From Actinomadura opuntiae (GTDB lineage: Bacteria > Actinomycetota > Actinomycetes > Streptosporangiales > Streptosporangiaceae): DNA of 64,000 nucleotides. The stretch is taken from NCBI RefSeq assembly GCF_030283205.1, contig NZ_JASNWF010000016.1, positions 217,721-281,720 on the forward strand, in the 5' to 3' direction. Of this stretch, positions 41,069 through 49,415 are shown piece after piece (the first letter of the stretch is position 1; each line of letters starts with the position of its first letter). The position numbers were made by a program, and so were the translations under genes. A model generated the notes under the pieces. It did no database searches. It was not told the DNA's origin and was given only the letters and a program-made list of their open reading frames with translations.

Positions 41069-41727
41069 TGGGTGTTGATCCCGTCGAACATGACCTTGAT
41101 GTAGTGCTCGCCGAGGCTCTGGGAGTCGAGCCGTCCGCCGGGCTTGAACCAGCGGACGGCCACCCAGATGGTGTCGCGGATCATCCGGTAGGTGAGCTTC
41201 GGGTCGAGGTCCTCGCGGAACAGGCCCTGCTCCTGGCCGGCCGCGATGGTCTCGACCCACATCTTCTCCACCTCGTCCTCGGACTTGGTGAGGTAGGCGA
41301 AGCGGTCCATGCCCTGGAGGTAGTTCCAGTCGTTCTGCATGACCGTGATCGCTGCGCGGTGCGGCTCCAGGCCGGCGAACGCGACCCGGACGAGCGCCGC
41401 GATCGTCTCGCGCGGGTCGCGGCCCGCGTCGATCTCGGCCCGGTAGGCGGCCATGATCTCGTCGAAGAAGCCGGTGAGGATCTCGTCCACGATCGACTCC
41501 TTGGAGTCGAAGTGGTGGTAGAGGCTGCCGGACAGGATGCCCGCCTCGTCGGCGATGTTGCGGACCGTGGTGGCCTGGAAGCCCTTCTCCGCGAACAGCT
41601 CCGCGGCCAGCCTGACCAGGTGCTCGCGGCGCTCCGACGCCAGGCCCGGCGAGCCCTTGCCGCGGCGGCGCGCGCCGCCCTCGGCGCGGGGCCTGGCCCG
41701 CCCGGAATTCGCGCTCGTGGTCGTCAC
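41065..41727 (-). CDS. KstR2-like TetR repressor
   Basis: 220 residues from GTG at 41727. After a basic N-terminal tail, the HTH (LVRLAAELFAEKGFQATTVRNIADEAGILSGSLYHHFDSKESIVDEIL) and C-terminal blocks MWVETIAAGQEQGLFREDLD and RMIRDTIWVAVRWFKPGG match mycobacterial KstR2, which represses cholesterol-ring catabolism genes and responds to an acyl-CoA intermediate. KstR2 sites contain CAAGnnCTTG; two such sites lie just upstream. The cholesterol genes themselves are not in the window, so its local targets may differ. Confidence 0.88.
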   Translation of the reverse strand: MTTTSANSGRARPRAEGGARRRGKGSPGLASERREHLVRLAAELFAEKGFQATTVRNIADEAGILSGSLYHHFDSKESIVDEILTGFFDEIMAAYRAEIDAGRDPRETIAALVRVAFAGLEPHRAAITVMQNDWNYLQGMDRFAYLTKSEDEVEKMWVETIAAGQEQGLFREDLDPKLTYRMIRDTIWVAVRWFKPGGRLDSQSLGEHYIKVMFDGINTH

Positions 41728-41751
41728 CCTCTCATTATGCCGTGCGCGCGC

Positions 41752-41809
41752 CCAACCGCTTGCTCAGTCCGCGCGTCAACGGCAGCTTACGGTGTGCACA
41801 AGCGCTTGT
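41752..41809. promoter_or_regulatory. two KstR2-type operators upstream of the repressor gene
   Basis: CAACCGCTTG at 41753-41762 (imperfect) and CAAGCGCTTG at 41799-41808 (perfect; 12-bp palindrome ACAAGCGCTTGT, 41798-41809). A leftward -10 CATAAT (41738-41733 on this strand) precedes GTG 41727. Suggests auto-repression. Confidence 0.65.
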
Positions 41810-41847
41810 TCTACATTCCGGCGCCGCCGGCACCGGCCCGCCCCGCC

Positions 41848-41860
41848 TACCCTCGGACCA
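41848..41860 (+). promoter_or_regulatory. -10 box of the HAD gene, leaderless
   Basis: TACCCT at 41848-41853, six bases before ATG 41860. Confidence 0.4.
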
Positions 41861-42447
41861 TGCCCGATGTGATCGTCTTCGACCTGTTCGGCGTCATCGC
41901 CCGCACCCAGACCCCCGAGGCGGTGCGGGAGATCGAGGAGATCGCCGGAGTCTCCGGCGCCCCGTTCTGGGACGCGTACTGGGCGCTGCGCCCCGGCTAC
42001 GACGCCGGTCAGGACAGCGCCGCCTACTGGGCGGACGTCGCCGCCCGCCTCGGCACCGCGTTCCCCGACGTGCCCGCGCTCATCGACGCCGACCTGCGCA
42101 GCTGGACCGACGTCGACGAGCGCATGGTCGCCCTCGTGCACGAGCTGGCCGATGACGGCCGCACCCTCGGGCTGCTCTCCAACATCATCGCCGACCTGGT
42201 GCCCCGCTTCGAGGCGCGGCACCGCGGCTGGCTGTCCCGGTTCGACGCGCTGACCTACTCCTGCGCGATCGGCGTCGCCAAGCCCGACCCCCGCGCCTAC
42301 CGCATCTGCGCCGAGCGCCTCGGCGTGAAACCAGCCGACGTGCTGTTCATCGACGACACCGAGCGCAACGTGCTCGCCGCCCGCGAGACCGGCATGGCCG
42401 CCGAGCTCTTCACCGGCCCCGAGCAGGTCCGCGCCCTGCTCGGCTAG
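41860..42447 (+). CDS. HAD-family hydrolase
   Basis: 195 residues from ATG 41860. HAD motif I is IVFDLFGVI (nucleophile Asp, but the second Asp of DxD is replaced by Phe-Gly), motif II LLSNI, motif III the Lys in AKPDPRAY, motif IV FIDDTERN. Loss of the second acidic residue resembles 2-haloacid dehalogenase-like or epoxide hydrolase N-domain HADs rather than phosphatases, so it may not be a phosphatase. Its stop shares CTAG with the convergent remnant. Confidence 0.87.
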   Translation: MPDVIVFDLFGVIARTQTPEAVREIEEIAGVSGAPFWDAYWALRPGYDAGQDSAAYWADVAARLGTAFPDVPALIDADLRSWTDVDERMVALVHELADDGRTLGLLSNIIADLVPRFEARHRGWLSRFDALTYSCAIGVAKPDPRAYRICAERLGVKPADVLFIDDTERNVLAARETGMAAELFTGPEQVRALLG

Positions 42448-42581
42448 AGCCGCACGACCAGCTTGCCGGTCGCCTGGTCCAGCGTCCACCCGGGCCGCGG
42501 CTCCGGCACCGGCACTTCGCGCACCCGCAGCACGTCCGGCGCCCCCGGCCGCTCCGCGACGGCCGCCCGCATCGTCCTCAT
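42444..42581 (-). pseudogene. zinc-type alcohol dehydrogenase/quinone oxidoreductase collapsed by internal deletion
   Basis: Reads MRAAVAERPGAPDVLRVREV and PEPRPGWTL, the N-terminus of the family, joined directly to DQATGKLVVRL, its usual C-terminus. About 280 residues between are missing and the frame is kept. ATG at 42572 or 42581. Not a functional enzyme. Confidence 0.65.
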
Positions 42582-42698
42582 CGTCTCCACGCCGACCACA
42601 ACTACCACCCCGCCGAGATCAACCCGGTGAGCGCGCCCGAACCGGGCCGTCCCGGGGCCTAGCCACCGCGCGTCAAATGGACGTAATGTCCAATAGGG

Positions 42699-43706
42699 GT
42701 GAGGGCGCGTCGAGGGACCCTTGGGGGTGACGGTGTGCGCGCTTCTCAGCGGCATCGCGCGCCGGTGCGGGCGGCCGTGCAGCGGTGGCGGGTGCTGGTC
42801 GACCTGTGGCTCATCGCCCGGCCGGCGATCTGGCTGGTCTCGCTGGTGCCGTTCTATGTCGGGCACCTGCTGGCGACCCGGTGGCTGATCGCGGGGCAGG
42901 ACGCGTGCGCGCCGGTGAGCGGCGGGTGCCTGGAGGCGGTCACGCCCGTGCTGACCGGGCTCGTCGTCTGGGGGCCGCTGGTGTGGCTGGCGGTGCTCGC
43001 CATCAACGACGCCTTCGACCTGGACGGCGACCTGAAGAACCCGCGCAAGGACGACGCGCCGCTGGTGGAAGGGCGGCTGAGCGTGCGCGGGGCGCTGGTC
43101 GCCGCGCACGTGACCGCGGCGGCGGCGCTGCTGGTCGCGCTGACGGTGCGTCCGGCGTTCGCGCTGGTCACGCTCGGGTTCCTGGTGCTCGGCTGGCTCT
43201 ACAGCGTGCCGCCGGTCCGGTTGAAGGACCGGCCCGGGTTCGACGTGGCGGCCAACGCGATCGGCGTCGGCGGGTTCGCGCTGCTGGCCGGATGGACGGT
43301 CGTGCGCCCCATCGACGGCTTTCCGTGGGTGATGGCGGTCGAGGGCGTCCTGGTCGCGACCGCGCTCTACGTCCCGACGACCGTCACCGACTACAAGGCC
43401 GACCTCGCCAGCGGGTACCGGACCATCGCCGTACGGCTCGGCCCGCGCGGCGCGTACCGGATCGGGCTCGCGGCGTGGACGGCGTCGTGCGCGCTCGCGG
43501 TGGCGCTGGCCGCGACCGGTCACGTGTTCCCGCACCGGACGCTGTGGACGCAGGCCGCGTTCGCGCCCGTGCTGGTCTGGGTGTACCACCGCTTCCTCGG
43601 GCGGGCGCGCGAACCGGGCGAGGTGCTGCACGGCATCATCGTCGCTAGCTGGGTGTTCCTCGTCCCGTACCTGGTGTTCGCGCTGGTGTACGCGCGGGTG
43701 GTCTAG
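42699..43706 (+). CDS. UbiA-family prenyltransferase
   Basis: 335 residues from GTG 42699, 9 nt after a TAATGT -10 box (42684-42689); GTG 42735 with a G-rich upstream is an alternative. Eight to nine TM segments. The two Asp-rich motifs are INDAFDLDGDLKNPRKDD (about 100-117) and TDYKADLASGYRTIAV (the second motif), which bind the prenyl diphosphate and Mg. Could make a menaquinone-type or other prenylated lipid; no aromatic-partner gene is adjacent. An inverted repeat TGGAC-GTAAT-GTCCA (42678-42692) overlaps the -10. Confidence 0.9.
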   Translation: MRARRGTLGGDGVRASQRHRAPVRAAVQRWRVLVDLWLIARPAIWLVSLVPFYVGHLLATRWLIAGQDACAPVSGGCLEAVTPVLTGLVVWGPLVWLAVLAINDAFDLDGDLKNPRKDDAPLVEGRLSVRGALVAAHVTAAAALLVALTVRPAFALVTLGFLVLGWLYSVPPVRLKDRPGFDVAANAIGVGGFALLAGWTVVRPIDGFPWVMAVEGVLVATALYVPTTVTDYKADLASGYRTIAVRLGPRGAYRIGLAAWTASCALAVALAATGHVFPHRTLWTQAAFAPVLVWVYHRFLGRAREPGEVLHGIIVASWVFLVPYLVFALVYARVV

Positions 43707-44776
43707 GCGGGCGGCGGCGGAAGCTCGCCGCCGGCCTCGGCCGCCTTGGCGAGCCGCTCGCGCAGCGTGCGGACGAGCTCGTCGCCCTGCTCGGTGAGCC
43801 GCTCGATCGCGGGCAGCGCCAGGTCGTCGCGGACGGAGTCGGCGAGCAGCTCGTCGTACTCGTGCGCCTTGGCGGCGATGGCCTCCAGGTGGCGGTGCGC
43901 GGCCAGCGCCTCGTCGGCGGCGCGGGCGCGCTCGGCGTAGCGCTCGAGCGCCTCGACCCGGCGCGTCACCGCGTCCACCGAGACGCCGAGCTTCTCGCGC
44001 AGCGGGCGCAGCGCCGCCTCCACCTCCGGCAGCGGCGCGCTCTCGGTCATCTCCTCCTGCTCGCGCCGCAGCTTCGACTGCCGCGCCAGCACCTGGGCGA
44101 TCTCCCACTCCTGCCGGGGCAGCGTGACGGCGTTGTCGACCCTGTCCAGCAGCCCCTCGCGGTTCACCTGCGAGTCGCGGACGGTGTCGACGGCGGCCTG
44201 CACGCGCGCGAGCATCGCGCGGCCCTGCTCGTCGAAGTCCTCGGGGGTGAGGTAGCGGTGGCGGCGCCGCTCCAGCTCGCGGGCGCGCCGCAGGTCGAGC
44301 GAGACCGACGGGGTGCCGAGCGCGACCAGGACCGCCAGCATGCCGAGGCCGATCAGCCACAGCGAGCCGAGCAGCGGCGAGCCGAGCAGCCCGAGGCCGA
44401 GGACGGTCAGCGGGGCCAGCCACAGCAGCGGGCGGCGGCGCGCCACGAGCGTGTCGAGCTCGGCGCGCAGCGCGGGGTCGGCGACCGGGCGCGGTTCCGC
44501 CGCCTTGCCGTCCCCGGCCGGACGCGGCGGGGCGATCCGCCGCCAGTACGTGCCGACGTGCGTCTCGAACGCGAAGTCGGACGGCTCGATCTCGACCTCG
44601 GTGGCGCCGGCCGGCAGCGGCCACATGCCGACCGGGTCGCCGCCGCCGGGCCCGCTGAAGCGGACCCACCAGCCGCCGCCCGCGTCGTCGCACCGGTAGC
44701 GCCCGGGGGCGACGTCGATGCCGACGAAGTACGTACCGACTCCGGGGATGGACTCGTTCCACGCGCCACTGGTCAC
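43703..44776 (-). CDS. membrane protein with N-terminal beta-domain and coiled coil
   Basis: 357 residues from GTG at 44776 with GGAGG upstream. N-terminal 80 residues (VGIDVAPGRYRCDDAGGGWWV...FETHVGTYWR) look like the small beta-domain found in actinobacterial surface proteins. Two close TM segments follow (PLLWLAPLTVLGLGLLG, LWLIGLGMLAVLVALG), then a long charged coiled coil (about 190-345). Function unknown. Its stop overlaps the UbiA stop by CTAG. Confidence 0.75.
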   Translation of the reverse strand: MTSGAWNESIPGVGTYFVGIDVAPGRYRCDDAGGGWWVRFSGPGGGDPVGMWPLPAGATEVEIEPSDFAFETHVGTYWRRIAPPRPAGDGKAAEPRPVADPALRAELDTLVARRRPLLWLAPLTVLGLGLLGSPLLGSLWLIGLGMLAVLVALGTPSVSLDLRRARELERRRHRYLTPEDFDEQGRAMLARVQAAVDTVRDSQVNREGLLDRVDNAVTLPRQEWEIAQVLARQSKLRREQEEMTESAPLPEVEAALRPLREKLGVSVDAVTRRVEALERYAERARAADEALAAHRHLEAIAAKAHEYDELLADSVRDDLALPAIERLTEQGDELVRTLRERLAKAAEAGGELPPPPA

Positions 44777-44952
44777 CGGCGGCCTCCGACCCGACCTCTC
44801 GCCGTGCCCCTCGCCCCCCTCCGGCGAGGGCCGTCCCACCGAGCCGCGCCCGCAAGGACCGGCGCCCGGGAGACGACAACAGTTGCATTACCCACATCGT
44901 CCATGGGAAAGCCGCGTCATGGACATCGGAACCGGTTTGGAATACTCCATGC

Positions 44953-45624
44953 GTGCGACCCGACTACGACCCTCTTGACGACCCTCCGTGGGCGATGCAG
45001 CTGGTGGTACGGGCGGAGAAGGCCGATCCGCCCACCCACGGCGCCGTCTGCGAGGCCGCGGCGGCCGCCGTCGTCCGGCTGCTCACCGACCCGCGCGCCG
45101 CCGAGCCCGAGGGGGAGTGGCGGCAGGCGGTGCACGAGTGGGAGGCGCGGCGGATCCGCAAGGTGACGCGGCGGGCGCGCGGCGTGCGCTGGCCGGAGGC
45201 GCAGGCGCTGCCGGGCGTGACGGTCGAGCACGCCGGCGCGCAGGTGCGGGCGTTCCCGCCGGGACCGGTCGCCGACGTCCCGCCGCAGTTGGCGAAGCTC
45301 CAGGTCGCGGGCCTCGACCTGGAGGACGCCGAGGAGCCGGCGCCGCCGCCCGAGCCGCCGTACGCCGCGCTCGCCCTGAACCCCGACGTGACGATGACGA
45401 CCGGCAAGGCGGCGGCGCAGTGCGGGCACGCCGCCCAGCTGCTGCTTCGCCAGGGCCGCCGCAAGGACGTCAAGGCGTGGCTCGAGGGCGGCCTGCGCGT
45501 CCACCTGACGAGGGACGTTCCGTGGGCGCGCTGCGTGAAGGAGGCGACGGTCGCGGTCCGGGACGGCGGGTTCACCGAGGTGCCGCCGGGGACGATGACG
45601 GCCATCGCGTGGATCGTCCGCTGA
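44953..45624 (+). CDS. PTH2-type peptidyl-tRNA hydrolase-like protein
   Basis: 223 residues from GTG 44953. N-terminal strand WAMQLVVRAEKADPP and C-terminal ALNPDVTMTTGKAAAQCGHAAQLLL carry the PTH2 signature (K, AAQ, HA in order), though the two parts are separated by a longer insert than in archaeal Pth2. The family releases peptides from peptidyl-tRNA; the bacterial main enzyme is the unrelated Pth, so this is probably accessory. The last residues (MTAIAWIVR) form an exposed strand. Confidence 0.75.
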   Translation: MRPDYDPLDDPPWAMQLVVRAEKADPPTHGAVCEAAAAAVVRLLTDPRAAEPEGEWRQAVHEWEARRIRKVTRRARGVRWPEAQALPGVTVEHAGAQVRAFPPGPVADVPPQLAKLQVAGLDLEDAEEPAPPPEPPYAALALNPDVTMTTGKAAAQCGHAAQLLLRQGRRKDVKAWLEGGLRVHLTRDVPWARCVKEATVAVRDGGFTEVPPGTMTAIAWIVR

Positions 45625-45674
45625 CGTCCGGAACCGCCGCGACGCGCCGGGTCGGCACCGCCGCCGGCGCCGGA

Positions 45675-46337
45675 TCAGCGCCGGGGCAGCCGGTTGAGCG
45701 CCGAGAGCGCCAACTCCTGCGTCCGGGTGAGGCGCCGCGGCCCGTCGACCTGACCGGCCTCGGCGGGCTCGCCGGGCGCGGGTGCCGGTACGGCGCCGGC
45801 GCGGACCGCCGTACCGCTGCTGACCTGCGCCTTCGCGCTCAGCCCGTAGGAGACGAACAGCAACACCACGAAGCCCGCCAGGTAGAGCAGGTGCTGCAGG
45901 AGCCCGCCCCACCGGCCGTTGACGACGTCGAGGACGGCGACCACCGCGAAGCCCGCCATCCAGCCGGTCAGCGGCGGGACGAACCACACGTCGCGGCGCC
46001 GGACGATCCCCAGCACGGCGGCCGCGACGAGCAGCGCCTCGACCGCCTTGGCCAGCACCAGCAGCGTCCCGGCGTTCCCCGACCCGAAGTAGTCGCCGAA
46101 CTCCTCGCGCCGGTCGCCCCACAGCAGCACCGCGCTGAGCAGGCCCGCCACGCCGTACGCGACGAGGAAAACGCCGACCGCGTAGTGCATCCGGTGCCAG
46201 GTCTGCACGGCGGAAGGCGGGACGGGAGGCGGGGCGGCAGGCGGGGCCGCGCCGTCCGCCGGTGGCCGCTCGGGCAGCCGCTGGTCGGGCCGGGTCCACT
46301 CCGGGTTCGCGCCCGCGCTCGCCATCGCCATCGCCAT
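45675..46337 (-). CDS. four-helix membrane protein of unknown function
   Basis: 220 residues from ATG at 46337 (ATG 46331 and 46325 are also possible). Pro-rich N-terminal tail, then TM segments YAVGVFLVAYGVAGLLSAVLLW, TLLVLAKAVEALLVAAAVLGIV, WMAGFAVVAVLDVVNG and LLYLAGFVVLLFVSYGL. The C-terminal tail is cytosolic. No family recognised. Confidence 0.72.
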   Translation of the reverse strand: MAMAMASAGANPEWTRPDQRLPERPPADGAAPPAAPPPVPPSAVQTWHRMHYAVGVFLVAYGVAGLLSAVLLWGDRREEFGDYFGSGNAGTLLVLAKAVEALLVAAAVLGIVRRRDVWFVPPLTGWMAGFAVVAVLDVVNGRWGGLLQHLLYLAGFVVLLFVSYGLSAKAQVSSGTAVRAGAVPAPAPGEPAEAGQVDGPRRLTRTQELALSALNRLPRR

Positions 46338-46544
46338 ACGCCCCAACTTCCCCCTTCGAGTGCCATGCGCAACATATCCCGGATGCCGTTCCCGGCCGCC
46401 GGGCGCCGCGCCCATTGCGACGCTCGCCGCGCCGGCGGAGTTCGCGGCGGATCGCGCCGTGCGGCCCGCAGTGCTTGCACCCGGGCCGGTGAAGGTGGAG
46501 GGTGAGACCTCGTCGGGCCGCGCGGAATCCATGGGGAAGACAGG

Positions 46545-46841
46545 ATGACGCCTGACGATACGGGAACCGCCGCGCCCGCTCGGACGCGGATCGAATATCT
46601 GGAAGAGCTCGGCGACGCGCTGGTCCAGCGCGGACTGCGGGTGCGCCTCACCCTGCCCCGCGGCCAGTCGCCCAGCCTGCACGTGATGAATCCGGACGCC
46701 TCCGCCCTGACGGAGAACATCCTCGCCGAGCGGGGCGCCGACGGGTGGTGGTACTGGTGGTCGTGGGCGGAGCGCATCGCGCCCGCCGACGACGTCGCCG
46801 CCGCGGCCGACCGGGTCGCGCTCGTCCTCGCGGTGCCGTAG
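46545..46841 (+). CDS. small soluble protein of unknown function
   Basis: 98 residues from ATG 46545 with GGGGAAGA upstream. Sequence IEYLEELGDALVQRGLRVRL, SPSLHVMNP and DGWWYWWSWAERI resembles small actinobacterial proteins of unknown role. A single compact alpha/beta domain is likely. Confidence 0.72.
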   Translation: MTPDDTGTAAPARTRIEYLEELGDALVQRGLRVRLTLPRGQSPSLHVMNPDASALTENILAERGADGWWYWWSWAERIAPADDVAAAADRVALVLAVP

Positions 46842-47363
46842 CGATCCGGGGGAGTGCGCCCGCGCGGCGGCCGTAGCACACGGTCATGCGGCACCGTCCC
46901 GGCGCACTCCGGGGCGCGGCCGCATGACCACGGTGTTCGCCGCCGCGCCGCCCGTCCGCCATGACGGCTCGTACCCGGTACGTGCCCGGTACGTGCCCGG
47001 TCGCCGCCCTGCCCGCCGCGCCGCCCTCGCCCGGGTCCCGCGGGAGGTTGACCGCGGGTCGGGCTGAATGTTGAGCCGCCGAACATATGCCCGGTACGGC
47101 CTCCGCCGCGCTCCGCCGCGCCGTCCGTGCCCGGTCGGCGGCGCCGTCCGCCGCCGCGCGCCGTTTCCCCCGTGTTGATCTCGCGTTACGGGATTGTTAC
47201 TGCCGACAACAAATTAGCCGGGTCGCAGGACTGGCGTACCGGACGAGCCGGTCATAAGTTGCGGGACACAACATTCACGCCGGTGGATGTGCCAGCGCGC
47301 CCCACCGGCGCTGCGAACTCCTCGGCCGCGCCACGCGGCCACCCCCAAGAAAGGACCCGGGCA
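46842..47363. promoter_or_regulatory. 522-nt region upstream of the sugar ABC operon with candidate operators
   Basis: No gene supported. The first half is GC-rich with short repeats (GGTACGTGCCC twice near 46980). The second half is AT-richer: TTGTT (47194-47198) and AACAA (47208-47212) flank ACTGCCGAC, and GTTG (47258-47261) faces CAAC (47269-47272). These are candidate sites for the ROK repressor encoded at the end of the operon. Confidence 0.4.
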
Positions 47364-48452
47364 ATGCGCAAGGGGATCCTCAGCTTCATGGCCCTCTCGG
47401 CGGCCGCGGCCCTCACCCTCTCCGCGTGCGGGGACGACAACGGCGGCGACAAGGGCTCAGGCTCCGGCTCCGGCGCGGTGAAGGGCAAGGTCGGCGTGAT
47501 CCTGCCCGACACCACCTCGTCCGTGCGTTACGAGAGCTTCGACCGGCCCTACCTCGAGCAGGCCTTCAAGGCGGCCGGCGTCCAGTACGACATCCAGAAC
47601 GCCGAAGGCTCCACGCAGCGGTTCCAGACGATCGCCGACCAGATGATCACCAGCGGCGTCACCGTGCTGATCGTCGACGGCATCGACTCCAACTCCGCCG
47701 GCGCCGTGCAGCGCAAGGCGCAGTCGCAGGGCGTCAAGACGATCGACTACGACCGGCTCACCCTCGGCGGCGTGTCCGACTACTACGTCTCCTTCGACAA
47801 CGTGAAGGTCGGCGAGGAGCTCGGCAAGGGCCTGCAGAAGTGCCTCGGCGGCAAGAGCTCCAACATCGTCTACCTGAACGGCTCGCCGACCGACAACAAC
47901 GCGACGCTGTTCGCCAAGGGCGCGCACAACGTCCTGGACCAGGTGTCGAACTACAAGAAGGTCGCCGAGCAGGCCGTCCCGGACTGGAAGCCGGACAAGG
48001 CCGCGACGATCTTCGAGCAGATGTACACCGAGCAGCACGGCAAGATCGACGGCGTGCTCGCCGCCAACGACGGCCTCGGCAACGCCGCGATCTCCATCCT
48101 GAAGAAGAACCAGCAGGCGGGCAAGGTCGCCGTCACCGGCCAGGACGCCACCCTCGAGGGGCTGCAGAACATCCTGGACGGTAACCAGTGCATGACCGTG
48201 TACAAGCCGGTCAAGCAGGAGGCCGACGCGGTCGCCAAGCTCGCCGTCGGTCTCATCAAGGGCCAGAAGGGCGAGACCAACGGCACCACGAACGACCCGC
48301 AGGGCAAGCGCGACGTCCCCTCGGTGCTGCTGAACCCGATCGGGGTCTTCAAGGACAACGTCAAGCAGGTCACCGGCGACGGGTTCGTCAAGGCCGCCGA
48401 CCTGTGCAAGGGCGCCTACGCGGCCAAGTGCAAGTCCGCCGGCGTCCAGTGA
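47364..48452 (+). CDS. sugar ABC transporter substrate-binding lipoprotein (xylose/ribose type)
   Basis: 362 residues from ATG 47364 with AAGAAAGGA upstream. Lipoprotein signal with lipobox LSAC (Cys about 21). Type I periplasmic-binding fold: KVGVILPDTTSSVRYESFD, ADQMITSGVTVLIVDGIDSN, YDRLTLGG, VLAANDGLGNAAISIL, VTGQDATLEGLQNILDG, with the hinge MTVYKPVKQEADAVA. Closest to XylF. It delivers the sugar to the permease encoded downstream. Separated from the ATPase gene by a large hairpin, which may let it be made in excess. Confidence 0.92.
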   Translation: MRKGILSFMALSAAAALTLSACGDDNGGDKGSGSGSGAVKGKVGVILPDTTSSVRYESFDRPYLEQAFKAAGVQYDIQNAEGSTQRFQTIADQMITSGVTVLIVDGIDSNSAGAVQRKAQSQGVKTIDYDRLTLGGVSDYYVSFDNVKVGEELGKGLQKCLGGKSSNIVYLNGSPTDNNATLFAKGAHNVLDQVSNYKKVAEQAVPDWKPDKAATIFEQMYTEQHGKIDGVLAANDGLGNAAISILKKNQQAGKVAVTGQDATLEGLQNILDGNQCMTVYKPVKQEADAVAKLAVGLIKGQKGETNGTTNDPQGKRDVPSVLLNPIGVFKDNVKQVTGDGFVKAADLCKGAYAAKCKSAGVQ

Positions 48453-48519
48453 CCGACCGCTGACCCGACGAAGCCGCCCGGGGGGCGGGGGCACCCCTCC
48501 CCGGGCGGCGCAGACCCTC

Positions 48520-48587
48520 GTGGCGGGCCCCGTCCGCTGAGGACGTCCCGGGAGCCCGGAACCCCGGGACGTCCGGGGGCCCGCCAC
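48520..48587 (+). other. compound intercistronic hairpin
   Basis: Outer perfect 12-bp stem (48520-48531 with 48576-48587) encloses an inner perfect 12-bp stem (48541-48552 with 48563-48574, 10-nt loop). No T run follows. Likely protects the 3' end of the binding-protein mRNA or causes partial termination. Confidence 0.8.
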
Positions 48588-48616
48588 GGGCCCGCGCTAC
48601 CCCTGGAAGGAATCAC

Positions 48617-49402
48617 GTGGCAGAAAACGGAGACCCCGTCCTCCGCCTGACCGGGCTCAACAAGAGCTTCGGCGCCGTCCATGTGCTGCACGACGTGGAC
48701 TTCGCCGTGCGGCTGGGCGAGGTGATGGCCCTCGTCGGCGACAACGGCGCGGGCAAGTCGACCCTCATCAAGTGCATCGCCGGCATCTACCCGACCGACT
48801 CGGGGACGATCGAGTTCGACGGCCGGCAGGTCAACGTCGACGGTCCCCGGGCCGCGGCCGACCTCGGCATCGAGGTCGTCTACCAGGACCTCGCGCTCGC
48901 CGACAACCTCGACATCGTGCAGAACATGTTCCTCGGCCGCGAGCGCCGCAAGGGCATCGTGCTGGACGAGGCGTCCATGGAGGAGGCGGCCCGGCAGACC
49001 CTCGCCCGGCTGTCGGTCCGCACCGTCAAGTCGGTGCGCCAGCAGGTCGCGAGCCTGTCGGGCGGGCAGCGGCAGACCGTCGCGATCGCCAAGGCCGCGC
49101 TGTGGGAGTCCAAGGTCGTCATCCTGGACGAGCCGACCGCCGCGCTCGGCGTCGCGCAGACCCGGCAGGTGCTCGACCTCGTCCGGCGGCTCGCCGACAC
49201 CGGGCACGCCGTCGTGCTCATCTCGCACAACATGAACGACGTGTTCGAGGTGGCCGACCGCATCACCGCCCTCTACCTCGGCCGGGTCGCCGCGGACGTG
49301 GCCCGCTCCGAGGTCACCCACGGCCAGGTCGTGGAGCTCATCACCGCCGGCCGATCCGGTGATCTCGGCCTCGCGCCGCAGACCGCCGCCGAGAGCATCT
49401 GA
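48617..49402 (+). CDS. sugar ABC transporter ATPase, half-size (XylG-like), copy 1
   Basis: 261 residues from GTG 48617 with GGAAGGAA upstream. Walker A GDNGAGKST, Q-loop VVYQDLAL, signature LSGGQRQ, Walker B VVILDEPTAALG, switch ISHN. Single-domain, unlike the fused two-domain XylG/RbsA of enterobacteria. A close paralogue is encoded after the permease, so the transporter may use two different ATPases or two alternative homodimers. Confidence 0.92.
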   Translation: MAENGDPVLRLTGLNKSFGAVHVLHDVDFAVRLGEVMALVGDNGAGKSTLIKCIAGIYPTDSGTIEFDGRQVNVDGPRAAADLGIEVVYQDLALADNLDIVQNMFLGRERRKGIVLDEASMEEAARQTLARLSVRTVKSVRQQVASLSGGQRQTVAIAKAALWESKVVILDEPTAALGVAQTRQVLDLVRRLADTGHAVVLISHNMNDVFEVADRITALYLGRVAADVARSEVTHGQVVELITAGRSGDLGLAPQTAAESI

Positions 49403-49415
49403 AAGGGGGACCGAG

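Noticed and set aside
46924..47067. 47-codon ORF upstream of the sugar operon
   Set aside because: No ribosome site, Arg/Pro/Ala composition of a random high-GC frame, and no recognisable product.
48520..48587. Full transcription terminator between binding-protein and ATPase genes
   Set aside because: No T run follows, and the downstream genes have no convincing promoter in the short gap, so read-through is more likely.
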